DNA of 64,000 nt from Neorhizobium sp. SOG26 (GCF_003491345.1 NZ_CP025512.1:806001-870000), one strand, 5' to 3'. Counted from the first letter of the stretch, positions 38,091-47,118 are shown. Program-made: numbers and translations. The notes: generated by a model not told the origin, from the sequence alone.

Positions 38091-38279
38091 TTAGCGGAAG
38101 CGCGGTGCCCGCGTGGCGTTCATCAGCAGTTCCTGCTGGGAGGCAAAGGGTCCGAGCAGCTTGAGAAGCCGTGCTTCTTCCTCGCGGTGGAGGCGATAGC
38201 GTTTTGCGAACTCCGCAACGCTCCAAACCTTCTTCAAACCCTGATTGTTGAGCTCTTCAAGCTTGAGATGCGTCGTCAT
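38091..38279 (-). CDS. Small conserved cytoplasmic protein (62 aa)
   Basis: No named family. The 62 residues are helical and charged (MTTHLKLEELNNQGLKKVWS... AKRYRLHREEEARLLKLLGPF), with no signal or membrane part. The segment VWSVAEFAKRYRLHREEEARL could be a small DNA-binding or adaptor helix-turn-helix. The ATG at 38279 is preceded by AAGGGG, 6 nt away. Similar short proteins occur in other rhizobia, as I recall. It lies downstream of an XRE-type gene (134 bp between). Confidence 0.7.
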   Translation of the reverse strand: MTTHLKLEELNNQGLKKVWSVAEFAKRYRLHREEEARLLKLLGPFASQQELLMNATRAPRFR

Positions 38280-38413
38280 GCCCAGCCCCTTCTTCTGATT
38301 ATTCGAACACCAACGATTTGAAGAAGAAGTTGTTCCTGGAAAAAATGCGCGCAAGGCGATTTTTCGAAGACGACAGGCCAGCCGTCGAGTCACTTGATTG
38401 ATTGGAGCCGAGG

Positions 38414-38707
38414 TCAGCCGTCGTTGGCAGCGCTGAGGTTCTGCGGGCGAATGCCCTCGTTCGCCAAGTGTTGGCGCAACCGCACGCCCGGGCCGACATT
38501 CGCGTCGTCCTCGCCAGCTGCAAGGAACACGACATCCTTCGATTCGAAGATCACCCTGAGGCGCTCGGCAACGTCGGTCGGCGGAGTGGCCTGTGCTGCC
38601 TCGGCGTCCTCGATGACGTCACGCGGCAGGCCGGAGGCCTCGGCGAGGTCGTCGACGGTCATTCCTGTCATGGCGCGAGCCGCACGGATTTGGGAAGCAG
38701 TCAGCAT
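38414..38707 (-). CDS. XRE-family helix-turn-helix regulator
   Basis: Short cytoplasmic regulator of 97 residues. Residues 3-60 form an XRE/HTH_3 domain: SQIRAARAMTGMTVDDLAEASGLPRDVIEDAEAAQATP. The C-terminal third (VIFESKDVVFLAAGEDDANVGPGVRLRQ) resembles the short tail found in many single-domain rhizobial regulators that follow Cro-type HTH. It is 30 bp downstream of the second O-antigen-ligase-like gene and may belong to that operon's end, so it could regulate the polysaccharide locus. Confidence 0.88.
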   Translation of the reverse strand: MLTASQIRAARAMTGMTVDDLAEASGLPRDVIEDAEAAQATPPTDVAERLRVIFESKDVVFLAAGEDDANVGPGVRLRQHLANEGIRPQNLSAANDG

Positions 38708-38737
38708 GGAACTGATCTGGTGCGCTTGGCGGCCAAG

Positions 38738-39988
38738 TCAAGACGCAAGCGCGTTCGCCTCCGGTCCACCGCGGCGCTGCAGCCGGTGTTCAAGCGCGGC
38801 ACAGCCCCAGACGATGCCGAGCAGCAGGTAGTAATGCCGCCAGTGATCGGTATCGATGACGTTGCCGATGATGGCGTGCCCGAGGATCATCACCCAGGCG
38901 ATCATCAGGTATGGCTGCCACGGGCGTTCGCGCAGCATGTAGCGGAAGCCGAAGCCGATCGTGGTCCACAGCATGATCTGGTAGGTGATCGCGCCGAGCC
39001 AGCCATAGGTGGTGAGCGTCTTCAGCCAGATGTTGTGTTCGTCTTCGCCAAAGATCTTGCCGAAGGCCATCGGGCCGAGCCCCAGCGGACGCTCCATCGC
39101 CATCAGGAAGCCGATCTTGTGGCGCTCGAAGCGGCCAAGTCGGGCGCCGTCATATTCCTGCACCAGCTTGGCGCGGTTGGAGAAGAGTTCGGAGACCTGG
39201 GGAAATTGCAGCGCGACAATGAGCGCCAGCGCCAGCACCAGGACCGCGCCGCCGGCGATCGCCAGGATCTTGAACCGGAACGCCGTCGTGCGCTGCTTGA
39301 GCAGCATGACGACCACGAGCGCCACGCCGCTGAAGACCAGCAGGCCCCAGGCCGCGCGCGAGAAGGACAGGAAGATGCCAAGCGTCAGCACAAGCAAGCC
39401 CAGGATGAGAAGCGGCGTCTTGATGAGCGGCCCGGTCAGCATCCGGTAGAGGAGATAAAGCAGCGGTGCCACAAGGTATGGCCCGAAGACGTTCGGATCC
39501 TCGAAGGCACCCATCGCCCGGTTGTAGCGGGTGAAGACATGGGCACCGGGAAAGGCGTTGAAATAACCCGCGATGCCAAGCAGCGAGGTGATGATGGCGG
39601 CTGCAACCCATGCCTTGAACAATAGGTTGAGCCGGCGGTGGTCGGCCTCGATGACGGCGCAGTAGAAGACCGCGCTCAGCGCCAGGAAGATCGACACGGC
39701 GAAATAGAGGGGCGCGCCGCTGATGTCCTTCATCACGAACATCGTCAGGAGACCCGCGAGGTTGAAGACCATCAGCAGAACCAGCAGGGCGGCCGTGGTG
39801 CGCGAAATCTTCAGGCCCAGGATGAACCAGATGGCGATCTGGATCGCCATCACCAGTTCATAGGGCGCCGGTTCGGAGATGACGAAGCCGGACAGGAAGA
39901 CGCCGAACGCAATCAGTGCCGTGCCGGCAATCCGCAGGGCTGCCAGCCGCGCATCGAAATGATCAGGACTGTGGACGACGGCGCTCAA
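38738..39988 (-). CDS. O-antigen ligase/Wzy-like polymerase (second copy)
   Basis: Integral membrane protein of 416 residues with at least ten hydrophobic segments. The polymerase/ligase loop contains NRAMGAFEDPNVFGPYLVAPL and the later LGLGPMAFGKIFGEDEHNIWLKTLTTYGWLG, the latter with the His-Asn-Ile motif typical of Wzy_C proteins. It overlaps the sugar-phosphotransferase gene by 4 bp, so it takes part in the same pathway: polymerising lipid-linked repeat units. It differs in sequence from the first copy at 36.2 kb. In Agrobacterium UPP loci the polymerase-like gene is downstream of the UppE-type gene, which matches this order. Confidence 0.88.
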   Translation of the reverse strand: MSAVVHSPDHFDARLAALRIAGTALIAFGVFLSGFVISEPAPYELVMAIQIAIWFILGLKISRTTAALLVLLMVFNLAGLLTMFVMKDISGAPLYFAVSIFLALSAVFYCAVIEADHRRLNLLFKAWVAAAIITSLLGIAGYFNAFPGAHVFTRYNRAMGAFEDPNVFGPYLVAPLLYLLYRMLTGPLIKTPLLILGLLVLTLGIFLSFSRAAWGLLVFSGVALVVVMLLKQRTTAFRFKILAIAGGAVLVLALALIVALQFPQVSELFSNRAKLVQEYDGARLGRFERHKIGFLMAMERPLGLGPMAFGKIFGEDEHNIWLKTLTTYGWLGAITYQIMLWTTIGFGFRYMLRERPWQPYLMIAWVMILGHAIIGNVIDTDHWRHYYLLLGIVWGCAALEHRLQRRGGPEANALAS

Positions 39989-41535
39989 TAGGCATTGTCC
40001 GTGTTGAGGAGCCGGATCGGCGTCAGGAAGAAGATCTTCAGGTCAAACAGCAGCGACCAGTTCTCGATATAATCGAGGTCGTAGGCCGTGCGGGCGCGGA
40101 TCTTCTCATCGCTGTCGAGCTCGCCGCGCAACCCGTTGATCTGCGCCCAGCCGGTGACGCCGGGCTTTACCCGGTGGCGGGCGAAATAACTCTCGACCAC
40201 GTCGACATATTTGCGCTCACCAGTCTGCGCGCTCACCGCATGCGGGCGCGGGCCGACCAGCGACAGTTCGCCGCGAAGCACGTTGAAGAGCTGGGGTAGC
40301 TCATCGATCGAGGATTTGCGCAGGAAACGGCCGACCGGCGTCACGCGCGGGTCACCCTTGGTGACGGCCTTCACCGCCGTCTGGTCGCTCATCTCCGTGT
40401 ACATCGAGCGGAACTTCAGCACTTCGATGATCTCGTTGTTGAAGCCATGCCGCTTCTGGCGAAAGATGATCGGGCCCTTCGACGTCATCTTCACGGCAAT
40501 GGCGGCGGCGAGCATGATCGGCCACAGGACCGCGATGGCGCCCAGCGAAAAGACAATGTCGAACAGGCGTTTGGCAACCGAGTCCCAGTCGCGGATCGGC
40601 TTGTCGAAAATGTCGAACATCGGCACGGCGCCGACATGCGAATAGGAGCGTGGGCGAAAGCGCAGGCGGTTCGCATGTGCGGCGAGCCGTATGTCGACAG
40701 GCAGGACCCAGAGCTTTCGCAGCAATTGCAGGATGCGCTGTTCGGCCGTTGCCGGCAGCGCGATGATCAGCATGTCGATGCGGGCGAGGCGTGCGAACTC
40801 CACCAACTCGCCGAAGGTGCCGAGCTTCGGGTAGCCGGCGACGACAGTGGGGGAGCGCTCGCTGCCGCGGTCATCAAAGATGCCGCAGATGCGGATGTCA
40901 TTGTCCGGCTGTGCTTCAAGCTGGCGAACCAGTTGCTTGGCGGGCTCGCCTCCACCGACAATCACGGCGCGCCGCTCCATCACGCCGTTGCGGGCCCAGT
41001 TGCGGATCGCATAGGCGATGAACTGCCGCTCGAGCAGCAGGAAGACGGCACCTGACGCAAACCATGCTGCATAACCACCAAAGGTCAGCGGGGTATCGAG
41101 GAAATGCACCGCGACGGCAGTCGGGACAAAAGACAGGATCCACGCCGTCTGGACGCGCTTCGTTGTGCTCCCCGCCGCGCGCAGCGAAGGGATCTGGTAG
41201 GTGTCGACGAGCTGCAGCAGCAGAACCGTCAGCGCAGCACCCGGCCCGATCAATGCGACGCGGTTCAAGAGCGCTGCCCAACCGGTTGGCGCAACCAGCA
41301 TCGATACCAGAAGGCCGATGAAGAGGAGCGAGATGAACTCCGCCAATCGAAACTGCCCGATGAGCATGGCAGGCGAGGTTGTCTGGTCGCGGAACTGTTC
41401 GGCAATCTGCCGCGCAAAGGGGTTGAGCTCCGTCACACCCGTCGCCTCGTGCCGCTCTTGGCTCGCGCGCAGTTCGGAGACCTTCTTGCGCAGGTCTTCC
41501 ATGTTGAGCTGTTCGGACGTGTTTGGCTGGCTCAT
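39985..41535 (-). CDS. Undecaprenyl-phosphate sugar phosphotransferase (WcaJ/UppE-like)
   Basis: Initiates polysaccharide repeat-unit assembly by moving a sugar-1-phosphate to undecaprenyl phosphate. The 516-residue protein has four hydrophobic segments (about 60-180), a Rossmann-like CoA-binding/NAD-type domain (190-320, AVIVGGGEPAKQLVRQL), a fifth membrane helix (AIAVLWPIMLAAAIAV) and the catalytic domain, with KRLFDIVFSL, PIIFRQKRHGFNNEIIEVLKFRSM, PVGRFLRKSSIDELPQLFNVLRGELSLVGPRP and GVTGWAQINGLRG. It starts the phosphotransferase-polymerase pair, 82 bp after the GT4 gene. The UPP adhesin in Agrobacterium uses such an enzyme (UppE). Confidence 0.94.
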   Translation of the reverse strand: MSQPNTSEQLNMEDLRKKVSELRASQERHEATGVTELNPFARQIAEQFRDQTTSPAMLIGQFRLAEFISLLFIGLLVSMLVAPTGWAALLNRVALIGPGAALTVLLLQLVDTYQIPSLRAAGSTTKRVQTAWILSFVPTAVAVHFLDTPLTFGGYAAWFASGAVFLLLERQFIAYAIRNWARNGVMERRAVIVGGGEPAKQLVRQLEAQPDNDIRICGIFDDRGSERSPTVVAGYPKLGTFGELVEFARLARIDMLIIALPATAEQRILQLLRKLWVLPVDIRLAAHANRLRFRPRSYSHVGAVPMFDIFDKPIRDWDSVAKRLFDIVFSLGAIAVLWPIMLAAAIAVKMTSKGPIIFRQKRHGFNNEIIEVLKFRSMYTEMSDQTAVKAVTKGDPRVTPVGRFLRKSSIDELPQLFNVLRGELSLVGPRPHAVSAQTGERKYVDVVESYFARHRVKPGVTGWAQINGLRGELDSDEKIRARTAYDLDYIENWSLLFDLKIFFLTPIRLLNTDNAY

Positions 41536-41617
41536 CTGCCCTGTCCCCCTCGGCTGCCGAGATGATCAAGCCCCGGAGCAATAGACAGGCACTAGCAAAA
41601 AGAGGTGAAAGAAGCCT

Positions 41618-42778
41618 TTAGCGAGGCGCGCCCGTTGCCGCTGAGGCAAGTACATTTTGGTACAGGTCAAGCATTTCACTGGCCATCACAGAGGCCGAGA
41701 ATGCTTTTTTCAAAGTTTCCGGGTTTGGCATCACGGTATCTTTCCAGTCCGGCGTCGCCATCGATGCTGTCATGATCCGCGCGAGATCTTCCGCATCGCC
41801 AGGTATGGCAAGTGCGGCGCTTTGTTCTCCCAGCACCTCGGGAATGCCCCCGACACGGGACGCAATGACCGGTTTGCCGGCCGCAAGCGCTTCCAGCACG
41901 ATGTATGGCATGGCTTCGGCGCGGGACGGGACGACGATGGTTTTCGCGAACGCAAAGGCTTCCCTTGCCGGCATGGCCGGCCGCATCTCGATCCGGTTGG
42001 AGAGGCCGCGGGCCTGGATAGTCGCCTGATAGCGGTCGCGGTCGGGCCCGTCGCCGACCATCAGGGCGGAGAGCCGGCGCCCGGACAGAGCTTCGGTGCG
42101 GGTGAAGGCGTCGATGAAGACATCCGGTCCCTTCAGGTCTCGCATCATGCCAATATAAAGGAAGTCGCGCGCGTTTTCGATCGTCCCGACCGGCGTGAAT
42201 TCAGCATCCTTGATGCCGTTGTAGATGACCCGCGAGAGCGTGCGGGGCGCGCCGATCTTGGCTTCATAGGTGCGTCGCTCGTAGTCGCAGACGAAAACGA
42301 CTGCGTCGCCGAGGCGCTCCTGGAACTTCTCCATCCGGAACACGACCTGGCCGGACAGGCTGCCACGTTCGAAGTGGAGGGTGCCGCCATGCGGCGAATA
42401 GAGGCGGGCTACGCAATACCTGTTCACCCGCAGGGCTGAGCCGATCATCCGGGCCAATGCGCCACCCTTGGCGCCATGACCGTGCAAGATGTTCGGCTGC
42501 AAGCTCTTGATGTGTTTGTAGCTCCTGTAGATGGCCACCGCGTCGGTCGGCGTGACCGCCCGGCGCATGGGAATTCGGGACAGGCCGAGCGAAAGCATCG
42601 GCCGGATGCTGTCGAACAGGCGCTCTTCATGCGCGCCACCCGTCAGGCTATCGCAAAGGATGCCGACGTCGTGGCCTGCTGCTCGGTGCTCCTCCACGAG
42701 ATCGCGCACATGCCGGAAGATGCCGCCCACCGGCGATCGAAAGCAGTGCAGAATCCGCAATGGAGCTTGTTGGGTCAT
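41618..42778 (-). CDS. GT4-family glycosyltransferase
   Basis: Cytoplasmic glycosyltransferase of 386 residues. Its N-terminal domain opens with LRILHCFRSPVGGIFRHVRDL. The C-terminal nucleotide-sugar domain has RDLKGPDVFIDAF, the GDGPDRDRYQATIQARGL stretch, and the E-x7-E region VPSRAEAMPYIVLEALAAGKPVIASRVGGIPEVL, which is a classic GT4 retaining-enzyme signature. It adds one sugar of the polysaccharide repeat unit; the donor cannot be read from sequence. It starts 8 bp after the Wza-like gene, in the same operon. Confidence 0.92.
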   Translation of the reverse strand: MTQQAPLRILHCFRSPVGGIFRHVRDLVEEHRAAGHDVGILCDSLTGGAHEERLFDSIRPMLSLGLSRIPMRRAVTPTDAVAIYRSYKHIKSLQPNILHGHGAKGGALARMIGSALRVNRYCVARLYSPHGGTLHFERGSLSGQVVFRMEKFQERLGDAVVFVCDYERRTYEAKIGAPRTLSRVIYNGIKDAEFTPVGTIENARDFLYIGMMRDLKGPDVFIDAFTRTEALSGRRLSALMVGDGPDRDRYQATIQARGLSNRIEMRPAMPAREAFAFAKTIVVPSRAEAMPYIVLEALAAGKPVIASRVGGIPEVLGEQSAALAIPGDAEDLARIMTASMATPDWKDTVMPNPETLKKAFSASVMASEMLDLYQNVLASAATGAPR

Positions 42779-42786
42779 GGCTCTGT

Positions 42787-43371
42787 TCAGAAGAGCCGTT
42801 CGCGAACGTAGATCGTGTCACCTGCGAGAACCGGGGCGGAGATGTTGGCCCGCCCGGTGATAACCTCACCGTTGATCTTGCGTGTTACGTCGACATCGCG
42901 CTGGTTGCCACGCGAGGTGAAGCCGCCTGCAATCGCGATTGCGTTCTGTGCCGTCATGCCAGGAACATAGGAATACTGGCCCGGGCGGCCGACTTCACCC
43001 ATGACGAAGACGGGGCGATAGCGGTCGACCTCGATCGTCACGTCCGGGTCGCGCAGATATCCCTGCTTCAGGCGTGCGGCAATCGCGGCTTCCATGGCGG
43101 GCAGGGTCTGGCCACGCGCCGCCACCTGGCCGATCAGCGGAAACGCGATGTAGCCGGCTTGGTCCACCGTATAGCTGTTGGTAAGGCTGGGCTGCTCGAA
43201 GACGCTGATGCGCAGGCGGTCGCCGCTGTCCAGGCGGTAAGGCTGGATTGCAGCCTGGTCGAAGCCCTTGGGCGCCGGCGCATAGCCTGTGCAGCCGCTC
43301 AGGATCATCACGGCCGTGCCAAGCACGAGCGCGGATCTGGCAATCACACGTTTGATAGGGGCGAACGACAT
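42787..43371 (-). CDS. Wza-like outer membrane polysaccharide export lipoprotein
   Basis: Small polysaccharide export protein of 194 residues, the usual size of the rhizobial (ExoF/UppC-like) form lacking the large C-terminal helix. The signal peptide ends with a lipobox (MILSGC). The PES domain LDSGDRLRISVFEQPSLTNSYTVDQAGYIAFPLIGQVAARG is present (about 45-90), then a SLBB domain (FVMGEVGRPGQYSYVPGMTAQNAI). I prefer ATG 43371 over 43398: its signal peptide length is better and a GGAA site precedes it. It is the first gene of a minus-strand operon, divergent to the Wzc-like gene. Confidence 0.9.
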   Translation of the reverse strand: MSFAPIKRVIARSALVLGTAVMILSGCTGYAPAPKGFDQAAIQPYRLDSGDRLRISVFEQPSLTNSYTVDQAGYIAFPLIGQVAARGQTLPAMEAAIAARLKQGYLRDPDVTIEVDRYRPVFVMGEVGRPGQYSYVPGMTAQNAIAIAGGFTSRGNQRDVDVTRKINGEVITGRANISAPVLAGDTIYVRERLF

Positions 43372-43424
43372 TGCGTTCCAGGCTCCAGCGGGGTTCATCT
43401 GGCTGCTGTTATCAATCTGTTAGG

Positions 43425-43440
43425 GTTAACGCCCGGTAAA
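43425..43440 (-). promoter_or_regulatory. Near-match to the CtrA motif before the Wza-like gene
   Basis: On the minus strand it reads TTTA-CCGGGCG-TTAAC, one base off TTAA-N7-TTAAC, 54-69 bp upstream of the Wza-like start and 112 bp before the divergent Wzc-like start. Together with sites at 13814 and 47119 it shows the shared GTTAAC-N6 pattern. Confidence 0.35.
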
Positions 43441-43551
43441 GGCGCCCGCTGATTTTGCCGTTTGGTGGGTTCGAAAAGGGCCGCTGCACCATTAACCCGC
43501 AGGTTACCATGATCCTTTACCATCGCGCCCAACCGAGAGTTGGAGCGTGTT

Positions 43552-45768
43552 ATGTCGGGCGTAAACGGTGGCAATCAGGACGTGGATATCGATCTCAGCC
43601 GCATCATTGCCGCTGTGTGGGATCGCAAGGTCAGGATCCTCGGTGTCACGGTTGTCGCTGCCGCGGTGGCCCTGGTTGGCGCCAGCCTGGTAAAACCGAG
43701 CTACATGGGCGAAACGCGGGTGCTGATCGAATCCCGTTCGCCGAACCTGTCCGGAGCCGAAGCCGCCGCCCAGGCCAATGATCCGCTTCTCGACTCGCTC
43801 AACGTCACCAGCCAGGCGCAACTCCTCCAGTCGAGTGACCTGATCAAGCGGGTGGTGCGTGACCTCGGTCTGGCAAAGCTGGAAGAATTCGACCCCGCCG
43901 GCAAGGCGCTGATCCCGAACCCGCTGGTGATGATCGGGCTGAAACAGGACCCGATGAAGCTCAATGCGGAAGATCGGGTGATCGAGGAATTCCGCGAGAA
44001 GCTGCATGTCTATGCGGTGGAGAACTCACGCGTCATCGCGATTGAATTCTCCTCGCATGATCCGAAGCTCGCATCGGACATCCCGAACCAGATGGCGGAA
44101 GTCTACCTGGAGTTCCAGAGCGGCGCCAAGCAGGACACCCATTCCGAAACCGCCAAGTGGCTGGAGCCCGAAATCGCCAACCTGACGGAGCGGGTGAGGG
44201 AGGCCGAGAAGAAGGTCGCCGACTACCGCTCCGCCAACGGCCTGTTTCAGACGACCGAAACCAGCAGCCTGTCGACCCAGCAGTTGAACAACATTTCCGC
44301 AGAGTTGACACGGGTGAGGGCGGAACGCGCCAATGCCGAAGCGCGCGCCGAAAACGTGCGTGCGGCGCTGAAGGCCGGCCGCTCGGTCGATACGCTGAGC
44401 GATGTGGTGGGCTCGCAGGTGATCCAGCGTCTGAAGGAGGCCGAGGCCAATCTTCAGGCGCAGATCTCCGACAGCGCGACCTCGCTGCTCGAAGGGCATC
44501 CGCGCCTCAAGGGGCTGCGCGCCCAGCTTGCCGGTATTCGCCAGCAGATCGACAGCGAAACGCGCAAGATCCTCACCAGCCTCGACAACGAAGCGGAGCT
44601 TTCGCGGATCCGCGAGCGGCAACTGATGAGCCAGTTGAACGGGCTCAAGGCGGATTCCGCCCGGGCCGGCGAAGAAGAGGTCGGCTTGCGCGCCCTGGAG
44701 CGGGAAGCAGCAGCCCAGCGCCAGCTTCTCGAAACGTACCTTGCCCGCTACCGCCAGGCGACCTCGCGGCTGGAAAGCAATTCCACGCCCGCCGATGCGC
44801 GTGTCGTTTCGCGCGCCGTCGAACCGTCCGAACCCTATTTCCCGAAGATCATCCCGATCGTTGTGGTTGTATCGCTGGTAACCTTCATTCTAGGCTGCCT
44901 GCTTGTCGTGATCACCGAGCTTTTCTCCGGCCGTGCGCTGCGCCCGTTGAACCCGCGTCGGGACGAGGTGGCGCCGGCAGACGCCGCGCCCGTTGTTGCC
45001 GCTCCGGTGCCCGTCGCAGTCTCGCAGCCAGAACGAGTGCGACCGGAGCCGGTGGTGGCCGCAGCGCCAGCCGTTGCTCCCGCTGCACCGGCGGTCGCTA
45101 CGGCAGAGGCCGTCGCGCAGCCCGAGTCCACTGCGCCGGCATCGGTCATGGTAGACGAGACCGCATCCGAGGATCCAAGCTTTACCATTGACGCCGTCGC
45201 GCACTACCTGCAGCGTTACGCCGTACCTGTGGCGATTGCCGTATCACCGAGCGGTGACGCCGGTTCGACCGCAACCGTCGTGCTGGCGCGCGAGATCGCC
45301 CAGCAGGGCCGTTCGGTCGTGCTGATCGACATGACGGGCTCGGCCTGCCCGACGCGGCTGATGGCCGAAAGCCGCAAGCTACCGGGCATCACCGATCTTC
45401 TCTGCGGCGAAACCGCCTTTGGTGACGCCATCCATCCAGACCGGCTTTCCAGCGCCCACATCATCCCGCAGGGTGTGTCCGATCCTGCGCGCGCCATGCG
45501 CGGCGCCGACCGGCTGACGATGATCATCGACGCGTTGGCCGACGCCTACGACCTCGTGGTCATCGAGTGTGGTCCGGCAGAAGCGGACGGTCTTTCACGT
45601 CTCACGCGCAAGGAAGGCGCCGAGATCGTACTGTCGGTTCCGGGCTTCAAGGATGAGGACGTTGCAGCCCTCGTCCTCGGTTTTGAGGAGGCGGGCTACC
45701 CGAACCTGCTCGTCATGTCCGAAGCGACCGACCGCCACCATCCCCGCAGCGGTCGCAGGGCCGCGTAA
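43552..45768 (+). CDS. Wzc/ExoP-like polysaccharide co-polymerase with degenerate kinase domain
   Basis: Inner-membrane chain-length regulator of 738 residues. It has an N-terminal Wzz domain (membrane helix at about 30-50; VKPSYMGETRVLIESRSPNL), a long coiled-coil periplasmic part (200-430), and a second membrane helix (IIPIVVVVSLVTFILGCLL, about 430-455). A Pro/Ala/Glu-rich linker (460-540) leads to a C-terminal P-loop-like domain (555-735). That domain lacks the P-loop Lys-Thr/Ser: where Wzc kinases read GEGKTT this reads SPSGDAGSTATVVLA, and the second Walker segment reads LIDMTGSA instead of LIDADLR. There is no C-terminal Tyr cluster. It may still control chain length by structure alone. 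ATG 43552 is preferred over a TTG. Confidence 0.9.
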   Translation: MSGVNGGNQDVDIDLSRIIAAVWDRKVRILGVTVVAAAVALVGASLVKPSYMGETRVLIESRSPNLSGAEAAAQANDPLLDSLNVTSQAQLLQSSDLIKRVVRDLGLAKLEEFDPAGKALIPNPLVMIGLKQDPMKLNAEDRVIEEFREKLHVYAVENSRVIAIEFSSHDPKLASDIPNQMAEVYLEFQSGAKQDTHSETAKWLEPEIANLTERVREAEKKVADYRSANGLFQTTETSSLSTQQLNNISAELTRVRAERANAEARAENVRAALKAGRSVDTLSDVVGSQVIQRLKEAEANLQAQISDSATSLLEGHPRLKGLRAQLAGIRQQIDSETRKILTSLDNEAELSRIRERQLMSQLNGLKADSARAGEEEVGLRALEREAAAQRQLLETYLARYRQATSRLESNSTPADARVVSRAVEPSEPYFPKIIPIVVVVSLVTFILGCLLVVITELFSGRALRPLNPRRDEVAPADAAPVVAAPVPVAVSQPERVRPEPVVAAAPAVAPAAPAVATAEAVAQPESTAPASVMVDETASEDPSFTIDAVAHYLQRYAVPVAIAVSPSGDAGSTATVVLAREIAQQGRSVVLIDMTGSACPTRLMAESRKLPGITDLLCGETAFGDAIHPDRLSSAHIIPQGVSDPARAMRGADRLTMIIDALADAYDLVVIECGPAEADGLSRLTRKEGAEIVLSVPGFKDEDVAALVLGFEEAGYPNLLVMSEATDRHHPRSGRRAA

Positions 45769-45772
45769 GGGA

Positions 45773-47050
45773 TCACTCGTCGGAGGCGGTGGCCTCGGGC
45801 GCCGCGGAATGTCGGCGCGAACGCCAGCGCTGCGCCATCGCGTAAAGCCGCGGGTTGCGCTTGACGATCGCCTTGGCCTTCGTGACGCCTACGAGCACTG
45901 GGCGCAACAGCGACCCCTTCCAGGTGAGCGGCAGCAGGATGTCGTGGTGGACCGTCTCCTGGCGGCACCAATTCCGCTTGTAGGGCTGGTCGCCCATGCC
46001 GAAGTCGAAGGTGCTCGCACCCGTATGGCAGCAATGTTCGATCACCAGCCAGAACAGAAGTTCGCCCGGGCTTGCGTCAGCGCCAACCGTATCGTCGATC
46101 GAACTGAACTGGCAAATGACATAGTCGCCCTTGCGCGACACGCCGGCGATTGCCGCGACATGCCCATCGTGTTCACCCTTCAGCCGCAGCGCATGCAGGA
46201 TCAGCGGGGCATCGGCGGACGGATCGCCCGCATCCACCACCGAGTGGAAGAAGCGGCGTATCTCGGACGGCTGGAAAACGTCGGGCAAACCCGCGAGCCT
46301 CAACCTCTCGCTCTTCTGCTGGAAGAACAGGTCGAGCAGTTCGTGTTTCTGTCTGTGTTCGCTTGCAATCACGTGGTCGAAGCCGCCGATTGCTTCAAGC
46401 CGGCGCGTCGATGAGCGGAATTTCTTCCGTCGCGTCTTGGCGTTGAGCTGGCCGATCGTCGCTTCGAAATTGGCGAAAAGCGGAAGCTGGAACGAATGGT
46501 TCTGGTTCTCGATGGTCGCAAGCCCGGCCAGCGGATGCCGGATGCCGCGCCAGTTGAGCGGCACGCTGTCCAGCACGATCAGATCGGCGCGATCCTGAAG
46601 CGCGCGTTTCAGCTGGTAGGCAAAGTTGTGAACCTCTTCCGCGTCGGGCTCTGCAAGATCGGCATCAAAGAGGCCTGTATTGACGTTGTTGAACCTCTCG
46701 CCGGGGAAACGGGCGATTCGGCAGCCGTTCTCGGCAACGATTTCGAGCGGCAGGATGAGCGCGGTCTTGCCCGCGACATGGGCGCGGATTATGGCCGCCT
46801 CGCTTCTGCGCGCCTCAATCCAGCTCGTGCACCAGTCAAAGCCCTGGTGCAGCGAGTTGCGCCCAAGCGCTTCCAGCCGCCGCCAGTCGGCCTCGATGGC
46901 CCGGGGATCGGACACGACCTCCAACGTCAGTTGCGCAAACCGCACCTCTGGCGAAACCTCGGCTGCCGCGGCCGAAACTGATCTATCGTGCTCGAAGACA
47001 AGACGGGCTGTCTGCATCGCTCTTCCCGGTTCCAATGCGTGTGGGGTCAC
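45773..47050 (-). CDS. CelD/BcsL-type GNAT acyltransferase
   Basis: Cytoplasmic protein of 425 residues with the CelD/BcsL acetyltransferase fold (two GNAT-like halves). Recognisable stretches are LHQGFDWCTSWIEAR, LILPLEIVAENGCRIARFPG and, in the second half, GDYVICQFSSIDDTVGADASPGELLFWLVIEHC. Such proteins act beside polysaccharide loci, where they acetylate sugar units; the acceptor cannot be named. It ends 4 bp from the Wzc-like gene stop, convergent. Its own promoter region carries a CtrA-like motif at 47119. Confidence 0.85.
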   Translation of the reverse strand: MTPHALEPGRAMQTARLVFEHDRSVSAAAAEVSPEVRFAQLTLEVVSDPRAIEADWRRLEALGRNSLHQGFDWCTSWIEARRSEAAIIRAHVAGKTALILPLEIVAENGCRIARFPGERFNNVNTGLFDADLAEPDAEEVHNFAYQLKRALQDRADLIVLDSVPLNWRGIRHPLAGLATIENQNHSFQLPLFANFEATIGQLNAKTRRKKFRSSTRRLEAIGGFDHVIASEHRQKHELLDLFFQQKSERLRLAGLPDVFQPSEIRRFFHSVVDAGDPSADAPLILHALRLKGEHDGHVAAIAGVSRKGDYVICQFSSIDDTVGADASPGELLFWLVIEHCCHTGASTFDFGMGDQPYKRNWCRQETVHHDILLPLTWKGSLLRPVLVGVTKAKAIVKRNPRLYAMAQRWRSRRHSAAPEATASDE

Positions 47051-47118
47051 ACGATTGGCAAACGGAGCCGAACAAACGGTTTATGCACCGCGCGAAAAGG
47101 GGATTAGTGCCGGGACTG

